48,889 nucleotides of DNA from Opitutus sp. GAS368. GTDB taxonomy: Bacteria; Verrucomicrobiota; Verrucomicrobiia; Opitutales; Opitutaceae. The DNA is taken from the NCBI GenBank assembly GCA_945868215.1, contig CAMBLN010000003.1:1-48889 (forward strand), given 5' to 3'. Of this stretch, positions 10,579 through 20,161 are shown one piece after another. Numbering within the stretch: the stretch's first letter is position 1; each line of letters opens with the position of its first letter. The translations under genes were made by a program, and so were the position numbers. A model generated the notes under the pieces. It searched no databases. It was not told the origin of the DNA and was given only the letters and a program-made list of their open reading frames with translations.

Positions 10579-11469
10579 ATGAAACTCCGCCCGCTTACCG
10601 GCACGATCACCGCCCTCGTAACCCCGTTTAATCCGGATCAATCCGTCGCCTACGACGATCTGCGCAAGCTCGTGGAGTTCCAGATAAAGTCCGGCATCAA
10701 CGGCTTGGTCCCCGTCGGCACCACCGGCGAATCACCCACCCTTTCCCACGAGGAACACCTCGACGTGGTTCGCGCCGTGGTCGAGGCCTCCCGCGGCCGC
10801 GTGCCCGTCATCGCCGGCACCGGCTCCAACTCCACCAAAGAAGCCGTCGAGCTCACCACCCTCGCCACCGAGGCCGGTTCCGACGCCGTCCTGGTCGTCG
10901 CCCCTTATTACAACAAGCCTTCCCAGGAGGGAGTGTATCGCTACTTCGCCGCCGTCGCCGAGGCCACCGACAAGCCGGTTATCCTCTACTCCATCCCCGG
11001 CCGCTGCGGCATTGAAATCAGCGTGTCGGTCGTCGAGCGCCTCCGCGCCAAGTATCCACATGTTCGCTACATTAAAGAGGCCGGCGGTTCCGTTGATCGC
11101 GTGGATCAGCTCAAGCACGCGCTGGGCAAGGACATCACCGTGCTCAGCGGTGACGACAGCCTCACCCTGCCCTTCACCGCCGTCGGTGCCGAGGGCGTCA
11201 TCAGCGTCGCCTCCAATCTCCTGCCCAAGGAGGTCGTGCAACTCGTCAACGCCGCCCTCGCCGGCGACCTCCCCAAGGCCACCAAGCTCCATCGTAAGCT
11301 CTATCCGGTCTTCAAGACCCTCTTCATCGAGCCGAATCCCGTCCCCGTGAAATACGCCCTCGTGCGCGCCGGAATCATCCGCTCGCCGCTCGTGCGCGAA
11401 CCGCTGTCCGAGCTCACCAAGGCCAGCGAGCAAACGCTCCTCGCCGTCCTCAAGTCCTTTGGCAAATAA
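10579..11469 (+). CDS. dapA: 4-hydroxy-tetrahydrodipicolinate synthase
   Basis: TGTITALVTPFN, VPVGTTGESPTLSHEEH, YNKPSQEG. Confidence 0.95.
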   Translation: MKLRPLTGTITALVTPFNPDQSVAYDDLRKLVEFQIKSGINGLVPVGTTGESPTLSHEEHLDVVRAVVEASRGRVPVIAGTGSNSTKEAVELTTLATEAGSDAVLVVAPYYNKPSQEGVYRYFAAVAEATDKPVILYSIPGRCGIEISVSVVERLRAKYPHVRYIKEAGGSVDRVDQLKHALGKDITVLSGDDSLTLPFTAVGAEGVISVASNLLPKEVVQLVNAALAGDLPKATKLHRKLYPVFKTLFIEPNPVPVKYALVRAGIIRSPLVREPLSELTKASEQTLLAVLKSFGK

Positions 11470-11473
11470 CCGC

Positions 11474-12205
11474 ATGTCCCTTCGCATCGCCATCATCGGA
11501 GCCAAGGGCCGCATGGGCCAGGCCAACATCGCCGCCGCCATGGAATCCGGCGCCAGTGTCGTCGCCGCCCTCGATCAGGGCGACGATCTCGCCGCGGGCA
11601 TCGCACAGGCCGACGTCGTCATCGACTTCAGTTTCCACGCGGCCACCGCCAACGTCATCCGCCTGTGCGCACAGCATAAAAAATCGCTCGTCATCGGCAC
11701 CACCGGCCATCCCGCCGAAGAAAAAAAACACCTCCTCGCCGAGGCCGCCGCGATTCCTTGCGTGTGGTCGGGCAACTATTCCGTCGGCGTGAACCTGCTC
11801 TTCGCCCTCACCCGCCGCGCCTCCGCCGTCCTCGGCTCCGATTACGACGCCGAGGTCGTCGAGATGCACCACCGCTTTAAAAAAGACGCCCCCAGCGGCA
11901 CCGCCGCCCGTCTGCTCGAAATCATCCTTGATGAGCGCAAGCTCACCGCCGACGCCCTGCGCCACGGCCGCGAGGGCATCACCGGCGAACGCACCTCTAC
12001 TGAAGTCGGCATTCACGCGTTGCGCGGCGGCGATGTCGTCGGCGACCACACGGTCATGTTCGCCGCCCTCGGCGAACGCATCGAGCTCACCCACAAGGCG
12101 TCCGACCGCGGTATCTTTGCCCGCGGTGCCGTGCGTGCCGCGCAGTGGCTCGCGGACAAGCCTGCCGGTGTTTACGACATGCAGGACGTGCTCGGGTTGA
12201 AGTGA
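11474..12205 (+). CDS. dapB: 4-hydroxy-tetrahydrodipicolinate reductase
   Basis: IAIIGAKGRMGQ, VEMHHRFKKDAPSGTA. Confidence 0.95.
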   Translation: MSLRIAIIGAKGRMGQANIAAAMESGASVVAALDQGDDLAAGIAQADVVIDFSFHAATANVIRLCAQHKKSLVIGTTGHPAEEKKHLLAEAAAIPCVWSGNYSVGVNLLFALTRRASAVLGSDYDAEVVEMHHRFKKDAPSGTAARLLEIILDERKLTADALRHGREGITGERTSTEVGIHALRGGDVVGDHTVMFAALGERIELTHKASDRGIFARGAVRAAQWLADKPAGVYDMQDVLGLK

Positions 12206-12206
12206 C

Positions 12207-12818
12207 ATGATCACCTCCATCCAGGGCCTGCTCACCGCCGCGACTCCGCTGCACGCGATCATCGAGCTCAACGGCCTCGGCTACGAGGTGAACATCCCCG
12301 TCACCACCGCGGAAAAACTTCCCGCCACCGGCTCGACCGTGAAGCTCCACACCCACGTGATCTATCGCGAGGATGCCCAGACGCTCTACGGCTTCGCCAC
12401 CCCGGCCGAGCGCGATTTTTTCCGGCTGATGATCGAGCATGTCAGCGGCGTCGGCCCCAAGAGCGCGCTCACCATCATGAGCAAGCTCTCCCTGCCTTCG
12501 CTCCAAAGCGCAATCAGCAGCGGCGACATCGCCACGTTGTCCAAATGCCCCGGCATCGGCAAAAAAACCGCCGAGCGCCTCGTCATTGAATTGCGCGCCA
12601 AGGTCGGCATCACCGGCTCGGCTGAAACCGTGTTGTCGGCCAGCGACACGGATTCTGCCGCGGTTCCGGCCGACACCCGCATGCGCGACGCCGTGATGGC
12701 CTTGGGCGCCCTCGGCTATAAGACCGCCGACGCCGATGAAGCCATCCGCCGCGCCACGCTCGCCCTGGGTCCGAAAGCCACGACCGAGCAGCTCATAAAA
12801 AAAGCCCTCGGTTCATAA
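12207..12818 (+). CDS. ruvA: Holliday junction branch migration protein RuvA
   Basis: MITSIQGLLTAATPLHAIIELNGLGYEV, HhH VSGVGPKSALTIMS, CPGIGKKTAERLVIELR. Confidence 0.95.
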   Translation: MITSIQGLLTAATPLHAIIELNGLGYEVNIPVTTAEKLPATGSTVKLHTHVIYREDAQTLYGFATPAERDFFRLMIEHVSGVGPKSALTIMSKLSLPSLQSAISSGDIATLSKCPGIGKKTAERLVIELRAKVGITGSAETVLSASDTDSAAVPADTRMRDAVMALGALGYKTADADEAIRRATLALGPKATTEQLIKKALGS

Positions 12819-12829
12819 CCGGAGGGCTT
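12794..12829 (-). terminator. Minus-strand terminator overlapping the ruvA 3' end
   Basis: Minus strand AAGCCCTCCGGTT-ATG-AACCGAGGGCTT followed by seven T; downstream of the anti-sigma gene. Confidence 0.65.
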
Positions 12830-12852
12830 GGATTGCTCAGCGGGTTGAAGGC

Positions 12853-13575
12853 TCAACGCTGGAACTGAAACGCCGTGAACTCGGCGTTGCCTTGCAGCGC
12901 GTGACGGCTGCGAAACACGCGGTTGTCGGGATGCAACGTGCGAGAGTCGAATGCCTGTTCATCCACCACCACACGATTCGCCGGCATCAGCTCGACGCGT
13001 TGCATCCACTCGAGTGCCTCACGATCGGTGGCGGCGATCTCCGCCTCGCGGGCGTTGCGCACCACGCCAAGACCGGACGAAGCCAGCATGGGCTGAAACT
13101 CGAAACGCGCATCGGCGACGGGCTGGACCGCCGTGGTGGCAACCGCGATCACCGGCACAACGTTTTCCATGCGCACGGGCACCGGTTGTGCGCCTCCAGC
13201 CAGCACAGCCGCGCTGCCGGCCGCAGGTTGAGGCTGGCGGCTGACCACAAACACGACCGCGACACAGGCAGCCATCGCCGCGGTCGCAAACGCACCGGCA
13301 TAGGCCGTGCGCCAGACCGGCACCTCGCGGCGCGGGGCCGACAACTTCCGCTCCACATCCCGCAACGAACGGGCAAAGCCCTGCGAATCGGGCGCGTGGG
13401 CTCCGGCGTGCCCGCCAAGCAGGCGGCACCCGCGTTGCAGACGGCAATACTGGTCGTAAGTGCGACGGCGCGCAGGGTTGCCCAGCACCTCGGTCTCCAA
13501 CTCGGCGGCTTCGGCGGGCGCGATCTCGTGATCGAGATACAGATTGAGCAGTTCCTGAAAGCGACGGTCGTTCAC
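12853..13575 (-). CDS. Anti-sigma factor-like membrane protein
   Basis: N-terminal NLYLDHEIAPAEAAELETEV zf-HC2-like region, TM, overlaps the upstream ECF sigma gene. Confidence 0.65.
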   Translation of the reverse strand: MNDRRFQELLNLYLDHEIAPAEAAELETEVLGNPARRRTYDQYCRLQRGCRLLGGHAGAHAPDSQGFARSLRDVERKLSAPRREVPVWRTAYAGAFATAAMAACVAVVFVVSRQPQPAAGSAAVLAGGAQPVPVRMENVVPVIAVATTAVQPVADARFEFQPMLASSGLGVVRNAREAEIAATDREALEWMQRVELMPANRVVVDEQAFDSRTLHPDNRVFRSRHALQGNAEFTAFQFQR

Positions 13576-14174
13576 TTGAAATCCTCCCCGATGGTTGCGC
13601 GCAGGCTTTCGCGGGCGCGGGCGATGCGGCTCTTGACGGTGCCCACGGAGATTCCGAGCACGTCGGCGATGTCTTCGTAGGCCATGTTTTTTACGTTTCT
13701 CAAAATCAAAATTTCCCGGTGTTTGGCGCTGATTTTTTCCATGCCGAGGGCGATGTGATCCACGAGTTCCTGGGTGACAGTGATGTCGCCAGGCGTGTCC
13801 ATTTCGGCCTCGAATACTTCTGAAAGGGGCGTGTCGTTGTCGGCACTGACGGGCTGGTCAAAGGAGACCGTCTTGTCGCGTTTGCGGCGCCACCAATACC
13901 AGTAGCGGTTGCGGGCGAGATTGGTGGCGATCTGGTAAAGCCACGTCGAGAAAGCGGAGTCTCCGCGAAAATTCGCGAGGCCGCGATGTGCGCGGATAAA
14001 CGCGTCCTGCGTGACTTCCTCCGCGTCCTGCTGATTGCGCAGCAATTGATGAACCATACCGTAGATACGGTCCCAGTAACGGCTGACCATTTCATTGAAG
14101 GCGGCTTCATCACCGCCTTTGAAGCGATCAACCAGCAAGCGATCCAAAACAACTTCCTGAGCTTTGGTGGACAT
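13572..14174 (-). CDS. ECF-type RNA polymerase sigma factor
   Basis: QDAEEVTQDAFIRAHRGLANFRGDSAFSTWLYQIATNLARNR and region 4 AYEDIADVLGISVGTVKSRIARAR. Confidence 0.93.
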   Translation of the reverse strand: MSTKAQEVVLDRLLVDRFKGGDEAAFNEMVSRYWDRIYGMVHQLLRNQQDAEEVTQDAFIRAHRGLANFRGDSAFSTWLYQIATNLARNRYWYWWRRKRDKTVSFDQPVSADNDTPLSEVFEAEMDTPGDITVTQELVDHIALGMEKISAKHREILILRNVKNMAYEDIADVLGISVGTVKSRIARARESLRATIGEDFK

Positions 14175-14390
14175 ACGTTCTTCGGAAGTGTGATGCGCGT
14201 ATTTCTGGATTGTTCCCAATTTTTAAAATGGTTGGCGGGGCGTGTGGGCCGATGGTGCGCTCATGCAGGCTGCAAGCGGCAACAGACGTTGCCGCGTGAA
14301 GGAAAGTGTCAAACGGCAAAGGATTTTCAGAGGAAAAAACGCTTGCCAAACCTTCCGGCGGAAACCAATTCAAACCCTCTTCTGGTTCGG

Positions 14391-14465
14391 GGGTCGATAG
14401 CTCAATGGTAGAGCAGCATCCTTTTAAGTTGTTGGTTCCGGGTTCGAATCCCGGTCGACCCACCA
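14391..14465 (+). tRNA. tRNA-Lys (anticodon TTT), CCA encoded
   Basis: GGGTCGA/TCGACCC acceptor, CTTTTAA anticodon loop, GGTTCGAATCC T-arm; anticodon stem GCATC/GTTGT has one T-T mismatch. Confidence 0.88.
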
Positions 14466-14674
14466 TCCAAGCACGAAGTGCCAAACCAGATGATTCGGGA
14501 TGAGGACCCGCAGGGTTCGACGGAGCGTAGCGGAGAGGGGACGCACCGCAGGTGCGGTCGCGAAGCGATGGCCTTCAGGCCACCAATCCCGGTCGACCCA
14601 CCATCCAGGCACGAAGTGCCAAACCAGATGATTCAGGATGAGGACCCGCAGGGTTCGACGGAGCGCAGCGGAGA
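14447..14674 (+). repeat. Direct repeat, two 90-bp copies (14447-14536; 14585-14674), 138-bp period, containing the tRNA-Lys 3' end
   Basis: 87/90 identical by eye; copy 2 starts AATCCCGGTCGACCCACCA, the 3' end of the tRNA. Confidence 0.9.
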
Positions 14675-14714
14675 TGAGAGCAGACCACCGGCACCGTTTT
14701 AACAGACGTTTATT

Positions 14715-15167
14715 TTATTTCAGCGCTTCATCCGTGGCGAACGACGCATAGACAACCCCGATCAGGTTGTAGCGCGTAACCCGCTCCCGATCCATTTCCG
14801 CGTTATTCAGCCCTTGCACCCGCCAGCCGCGCGCATCCGGGGTCAGCAACACATGCACAACCCGTCTTCCGGCTTCATTCAGATAGGCCACCTGCATGCC
14901 CGTTTTGAGATAGGTGTAATCAATCTTGGTCAAAACGAGCACCGTGTTCTCCCCGTATACCGGCCTCATCGAGTCGCCGCTGCCGATCACCGTCACGCGA
15001 TCACGATCACGTGACGCTATTTTTTCGGCGTCGTTCCACGCCTGCACCCGCCCCACATCGGTCGCCGGCACCGGTTTTGGCGCGGGCGTCGCAACCTCCG
15101 CGCACCCGGCCAGCCCCGCTAAAAGCGCGACCCAAAAACCCTGTGTGCACACTCTTGATCTTACCAT
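14715..15167 (-). CDS. Exported S24/S26-fold (signal-peptidase-like) putative lipoprotein
   Basis: Lipobox-like LLAGLAGC; GDSMRP, VVHVL, GLNNAEMD motifs. Confidence 0.65.
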   Translation of the reverse strand: MVRSRVCTQGFWVALLAGLAGCAEVATPAPKPVPATDVGRVQAWNDAEKIASRDRDRVTVIGSGDSMRPVYGENTVLVLTKIDYTYLKTGMQVAYLNEAGRRVVHVLLTPDARGWRVQGLNNAEMDRERVTRYNLIGVVYASFATDEALK

Positions 15168-15310
15168 TCTGAATTAGTTTTCAGCCTTCTTCCTGAAGTG
15201 TTGAGTGGATTTTTTACAAAAAGTTGTCGCGTCAGACTGTAGTGATGCTTGTTCTGTGTCGATGCCGGGGCCCACCTAGCCTAACCCTCCATCTCCGTTT
15301 CCTGTATCGC

Positions 15311-15982
15311 ATGAAAAGACTCGTAATCATTGAAGACCAGACCGCCATCCGGGAAATGCTTGTGGAAATCCTCCGGCTGGATCCCAACTATAAACTGGTC
15401 GGCGAGAGCGGCGACGGTCAAAGCGCCCGCACCCTTTGCCTCGACGTAAAACCCGACTTGCTGGTCCTCGACGCCAAACTGCCCGGCCTCAACGGCGTCG
15501 ATCTTCTCCGCCGCCTCTCCAAACAGCTTAAAAACGTGCGCGTCCTGGTATTCTCAGGCCACGAGAACCCCGTGCTGGTCCGCGAGATGCTCGAAGCCGG
15601 CGCCCACGGGTTCGTCGAAAAAACCGCCGGTCTTTTTGAATTTAAAAAGGGTCTCGAAATCGTCGCCAATGGCGGCACTTACTTCGGCCCTGCCGTCGCC
15701 TCGCTGCTGCGCAACGTCGTCGCCAACCCCGCCTCCAGCACGACCGCCGATTTCCTTACCGACCGCGAACGCGAAATCCTCCAGCTGGTCGCCGAAAGCA
15801 ACAGCACCAAGGAAATCGCCTCCAAGCTCGATATCAGCGTCAAGACGGTGGACAACCATCGCACCAACTTGATGCGCAAGCTCAACCTTCACGACGTCGC
15901 GAGTCTGACCCGCTACGCCCTCGAGGTCGGCCTGATCGAGCCCAAGAGAAGCCCGTCTAAGCCGTTCGGCGCGCAGACCTAG
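15311..15982 (+). CDS. NarL/FixJ-type response regulator
   Basis: Receiver [17 protein letters not shown]...[17 protein letters not shown] and Lux[50 protein letters not shown]. Confidence 0.93.
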   Translation: MKRLVIIEDQTAIREMLVEILRLDPNYKLVGESGDGQSARTLCLDVKPDLLVLDAKLPGLNGVDLLRRLSKQLKNVRVLVFSGHENPVLVREMLEAGAHGFVEKTAGLFEFKKGLEIVANGGTYFGPAVASLLRNVVANPASSTTADFLTDREREILQLVAESNSTKEIASKLDISVKTVDNHRTNLMRKLNLHDVASLTRYALEVGLIEPKRSPSKPFGAQT

Positions 15983-16839
15983 ACTTTCACCGCCTGCCGG
16001 AGTCGTTCCTCCAGCAGGTCCACCAATCGCCCGTCCACCGCGATGGGTTCGGTCATCCGGGTCTCCAATCCGGCCGACTCTGCTTCGGCCGCCGCGCAGA
16101 TTTCTGCGATGTCGCCTCCCGGCCCTGCATGACGTCCGGGCGACAGAAATTGCAAGGCGACCACCACCTGACCGGCGTTAAATGGCCCGGTGCGCAAGAC
16201 ACTGGCGAGCAATGGCTCGTTAAAATCATACGCCGCCCCTTCCCGCCTCTCCATCGAGGCTACGGCGAGCGCTTCGATTTCCTCGCCAAGCTCGGCCCCC
16301 ACCAATCCGCCTAGGTGATTCCGCACCGCCGCCACCGCCGGCTGCGGCGAACCGTGATCCACCAACACCACCTTCGGTTTAGCCCATAAGTTGGCCCGTG
16401 CCGTCATTCGCACTTGATCTGCCAGAATCTTAGCCACCCGCCGGTCGCCCTCCGTCGGATAAACCAGCCAGGGCGCCATCTTTACCCGGGCCCGAGGGAA
16501 GCGTGTTCGCAGGCTTTTCAGTCTCGCCGGCACATACTCGGTCAGCGCCGCGCTCGGTCCGAAAAACAAAGGCACCAGCACCGCCTCGCCTTCGGGAAAT
16601 GTCTCGAAATGAGCCGCCAGTGCCGGTTCGAGCAACCGCGCCGCCTCGCCGCCCAGCGCTTCCGGCGGAACGTTGCTCGAATGGAGCAACGACACCGCCT
16701 GCACCGGTAGTCCGCTCTTTGCGGCCAACGCCGTCGCCACCCGTCGCAAGCTGAGCGTGGACTCCGGACGGAGCGACCCGTTGTCGAAAATAAACCATGC
16801 GGTGGGGGTTGGTGAAGACACGGTTTGCAAAGACGGCAT
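15979..16839 (-). CDS. CbiX/SirB-like sirohydrochlorin chelatase family protein
   Basis: [58 protein letters not shown]. Confidence 0.7.
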   Translation of the reverse strand: MPSLQTVSSPTPTAWFIFDNGSLRPESTLSLRRVATALAAKSGLPVQAVSLLHSSNVPPEALGGEAARLLEPALAAHFETFPEGEAVLVPLFFGPSAALTEYVPARLKSLRTRFPRARVKMAPWLVYPTEGDRRVAKILADQVRMTARANLWAKPKVVLVDHGSPQPAVAAVRNHLGGLVGAELGEEIEALAVASMERREGAAYDFNEPLLASVLRTGPFNAGQVVVALQFLSPGRHAGPGGDIAEICAAAEAESAGLETRMTEPIAVDGRLVDLLEERLRQAVKV

Positions 16840-16912
16840 TAAATAACTTGCGAAGGAAAATGATTGGTCGATAAGGTCAACGCAGCACCCTCGCATTTTT
16901 TATTGTTCTCAC

Positions 16913-17464
16913 ATGAACCTCTCCTCCAAGAAACTCTGCATCGTCCTCATCGCCGCTGCCGTCGCACTCGCCGGTTGCTCCAAAAAACCCAAACGGCCTT
17001 CGCCTGATGCCACGTTAATCGGCCCTGACAACGCCCTTTCGGGCAACACCATCGGAGGCTTCGGCCAGGGCAGTATTCCCGGCCTCGAAACCCGCGACCC
17101 CAACGCCATCGACGGCCAGGACCGCATCGCGCTCCAGGCCCAGACCGTTTACTTCGACTTCGACCAGTCCGGCATCAAAGCCTCCGAGCGTTCCAAGCTC
17201 GACGCCGCCAAAGCTTATCTCGACTCCAATCCCGCCGCCCGCCTTCTGCTCGAGGGCCACTGCGACTGGAAAGGCACCGCCGAATACAATCTCGGCCTCG
17301 GTGACCGCCGCGCCAACTCCGCCAAACAATACCTGACCACCATCGGCGTTCCCGCCGACAAGCTCGAGGTTCTCTCCAAGGGCGATCTCGATGCCGTCGA
17401 GAACAGCGACGAGGCCACCGCCGCCAACGACCGCCGCGTCGATCTGGTTGTCCTCAAGCCGTAA
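16913..17464 (+). CDS. pal: Peptidoglycan-associated lipoprotein (OmpA domain)
   Basis: Lipobox LAGC; VYFDFDQSGIKASERSKLD, LEGHCDWKGTAEYNLGLGDRRANSAKQYL. Confidence 0.92.
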   Translation: MNLSSKKLCIVLIAAAVALAGCSKKPKRPSPDATLIGPDNALSGNTIGGFGQGSIPGLETRDPNAIDGQDRIALQAQTVYFDFDQSGIKASERSKLDAAKAYLDSNPAARLLLEGHCDWKGTAEYNLGLGDRRANSAKQYLTTIGVPADKLEVLSKGDLDAVENSDEATAANDRRVDLVVLKP

Positions 17465-17487
17465 TCGACCCACCGGTTTATCAATCA

Positions 17488-17516
17488 AAGCCCCGGAGCA
17501 ATCCGGGGCTTTTTTG
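17488..17516 (+). terminator. Rho-independent terminator after pal
   Basis: AGCCCCGGA-GCAA-TCCGGGGCT TTTTTG. Confidence 0.9.
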
Positions 17517-17573
17517 TGCCTGAATCAAACGCCGGTCTGCACGGGACGCCGCCTCCCTCCCGTCATCCCGCGC

Positions 17574-18962
17574 TCACCGCGACCGCGCGGCGAGCGACTC
17601 CAGGATTTTTTCCGACGTTTGTATCCCTTTTTTCATTACATCCAGATTAAAGCTCTCGTTCGGCGCGTGCAGATTATCCTCGGGGAGAAAAAGCCCCATC
17701 ATTACCGAATCCAAGCCGGTCACGCGTTTGATGTCGGCGATGATCGGCACGCTGCCGCCTTCACGCAAATAAAGCGGCGCCTTGCCGAACACCTCCGCGA
17801 TGGCTTGGTCCGCCGCGCGGAAGGCGTCCGCCAGCACCGGCGACTGGTCCTTCGGTGTGTTCGACCGGTCCGGCGGCACCACCACGTAGGGCACGCCTTG
17901 GTGCTGGTCGATGATCTCAAAGGTCACGTCTTTCGGCATGCGCTCGGCGATCGTCTTGTAAAGCAGGTCGCGGATCTTCGCCGGCGTTTGGTTGGCGACC
18001 AGCCTGCAGCTGATCTTCACAAACGCCTTGCTCGGGATCACCGTCTTGGTGCCCTCCCCTTGGTAGCCGCCCCCGATGCCGTTGAACTCAAGCGTGGGCA
18101 GCACGCGGATCGCCTCGAACGGCGTGGATCCTTTCGCCGTGTAAAAAGCCGGTATGCCCAGAAACTTCCGATATTCCTCCTCATCGGAGCCGAGCTTTGC
18201 GATCTGTTCCTTCTCCCACGGCTCCACAGGCATCACGTCGTCGTAAAACCCTGGGATGTTCACCGAACCGTCGGCGTTGTGCAGCGACGCGCAAAGCTCG
18301 GCCACCGCTTGTATCGGATTTCTTAATACGCCGCCGTGCAGACCCGAATGCAGGTCGCCCTTGGGTCCGGTCACGACCACGTCGCACAACACCAGCCCGC
18401 GCAGCCCGCAGGTGATCACCACCTGGTCTTCGCGGGGCAGTAGCGTATCGGAGAGATAAACCAGGTCCGCCTGCTTGAGGCGATCACTGTAAGCTTCAAG
18501 AAACTTGGGAAAACTCGGGCTGCCCATCTCCTCCTCGCCCTCGATCATGAAGGTGATGCGCAACGGCAGATCGGGCCGGCGTTCCAGCAGGCGGCCCACG
18601 GCGGCGATGTGCACCATGAGCGGCCCTTTGTTATCGGCGGCACCGCGGCCATATATCCGGTTTCCACGGATCTCCGGCTCGAACGCCGGCGATTGCCACA
18701 GGTTGAGAGGATCGGCCGGCTGCACGTCGTAGTGACCGTAGATGATCACATGCGGCCATTCGGGATTGTCCCCGCGCGAAGCCAGGATGATCGGATGCAG
18801 ATCCGTTTTCACGACCTCGACCTTGAAACCGATCGAGGTCAGAAGCCCCGTCGTAAATTCGAGCGCACCGGCCATGCCCGTCTTGAACGCGGGATCGGCG
18901 GAAACACTGGGATGGCGGATGAATTCCTTGAGCTTTTCAACAGGGTCAAACATGCCCGCCAC
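17574..18962 (-). CDS. M20 family dipeptidase
   Basis: HVIIYGHYDVQPADPLNLW, GRGAADNKGPLMVH, EGEEEMGSPSF. Confidence 0.92.
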   Translation of the reverse strand: MAGMFDPVEKLKEFIRHPSVSADPAFKTGMAGALEFTTGLLTSIGFKVEVVKTDLHPIILASRGDNPEWPHVIIYGHYDVQPADPLNLWQSPAFEPEIRGNRIYGRGAADNKGPLMVHIAAVGRLLERRPDLPLRITFMIEGEEEMGSPSFPKFLEAYSDRLKQADLVYLSDTLLPREDQVVITCGLRGLVLCDVVVTGPKGDLHSGLHGGVLRNPIQAVAELCASLHNADGSVNIPGFYDDVMPVEPWEKEQIAKLGSDEEEYRKFLGIPAFYTAKGSTPFEAIRVLPTLEFNGIGGGYQGEGTKTVIPSKAFVKISCRLVANQTPAKIRDLLYKTIAERMPKDVTFEIIDQHQGVPYVVVPPDRSNTPKDQSPVLADAFRAADQAIAEVFGKAPLYLREGGSVPIIADIKRVTGLDSVMMGLFLPEDNLHAPNESFNLDVMKKGIQTSEKILESLAARSR

Positions 18963-19024
18963 CGTGAAGGATTCCCCGCGGGTGCGCTAGCGGAAACGAC
19001 CGGGAAAAAAGGTGCCCCGGACGT

Positions 19025-19822
19025 TTACTTATAACGCGCCTTGGCCTGCTCATAGAGCGGCAGGTATTGCGGCGCGAGTTTCTCTAGGTTCGCGATGCGT
19101 GTGGAGTCGGCCGGATGCGTTGAGAGAAACTCCGGAGGCTTGGCACCGCCCTGTTTCGACATCTTGCGCCAAAACGAGGCGCCCGCGCGCGGATCGTAGC
19201 CCGCGCCGGCCGCGAAACGCAGTCCCACCGCATCGGCCTCGCTTTCATGCAGCCGTGAAAACGGCAACGCATAGCCCACCTGCGAACCCAATCCGTAGGC
19301 CGCCAGCGCCATGTTACGCTTGGCGGGATCCACGTCTTTCATTTCCAAACCCACGGCGAGCGCGAGGCCGGTTCCGGCAATGGCATAGTTTTGCGATGTG
19401 CGCTCGGCCCCGTGTCTTGAGGTGACGTGGGCGATTTCATGTCCCATCACAATCGCGATCTCGTCGTCGCTTGCGGCCAGCTTGATGAGGCCGGTATAAA
19501 CCCCAACCTTTCCACCCGGCAGTGCAAACGCGTTCACGGTCGGAGAATCAAAAACGACGAACTCCCACTGGGCGTTGGGCACGTCACGTCCGACCGACGC
19601 CGCGATGCGTTTACCGATGCGCTGGATGCGGGCGTTGAGCGCCGGATCCGTGGAAATCTTTTCCTCTTTCTTTATTTGCGCGAAAGCGGAAAGCCCCATC
19701 TGCGTCTCTTGCGCGGGGGAAACCAGCATGAGTTGCGTGCGGCCTGTTTCAGTCACCGTGGCGCATCCCGAAAACAGGCCGATACTCGCAACCGCAAAGC
19801 CCAAAACCAAGGGGTGTTTCAT
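19025..19822 (-). CDS. M48 family metalloprotease, lipoprotein
   Basis: MGHEIAHVTSRHGAER (HExxH), lipobox LFSGC, ESEADAVGLRFAAGAGYDP. Confidence 0.92.
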   Translation of the reverse strand: MKHPLVLGFAVASIGLFSGCATVTETGRTQLMLVSPAQETQMGLSAFAQIKKEEKISTDPALNARIQRIGKRIAASVGRDVPNAQWEFVVFDSPTVNAFALPGGKVGVYTGLIKLAASDDEIAIVMGHEIAHVTSRHGAERTSQNYAIAGTGLALAVGLEMKDVDPAKRNMALAAYGLGSQVGYALPFSRLHESEADAVGLRFAAGAGYDPRAGASFWRKMSKQGGAKPPEFLSTHPADSTRIANLEKLAPQYLPLYEQAKARYK

Positions 19823-19928
19823 GGGCGGATCATGGAATGGCGCGCGCAAAACCGCAATCCACTTTACTTCACCCATCCGTAACCCAGCTAAACCTTGCGT
19901 CTTTCATCGGCGACGCGGACTCTCGCGC

Positions 19929-20027
19929 ATGGCCAAAACCCAAAACTCGAAAAAAGAAACCAAGAAGCAGCCGCTCAAAACGGCCAAAGAAAAGAAACTC
20001 GCGAAGCGCGAAAAGAAGAAGGGCTGA
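19929..20027 (+). CDS. Lys-rich 32-aa microprotein
   Basis: Own translation MAKTQNSKKETKKQPLKTAKEKKLAKREKKKG*. Confidence 0.45.
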   Translation: MAKTQNSKKETKKQPLKTAKEKKLAKREKKKG

Positions 20028-20161
20028 GTGCGCGCCGGATTTCTTCGGACGGCAATCGACGACGCTTGTTTACAATGTCGCTGCAGTCGCGGATGAACAG
20101 GCACGCTTGCGGGGCAAACAACAGTCCGCAAGCGAGCCAAACCACCGAAAGAAACTCCACC

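Noticed and set aside
14447-14674. Possible CRISPR array
   Set aside because: Only two 90-bp copies, one containing tRNA sequence; no regular spacers or cas genes
14478-14702. 74-aa ORF with an internal repeat over the tRNA-Lys tail
   Set aside because: Repeat arises from the 138-bp (in-phase by chance) DNA duplication containing tRNA sequence; hairpin-rich, not protein-like
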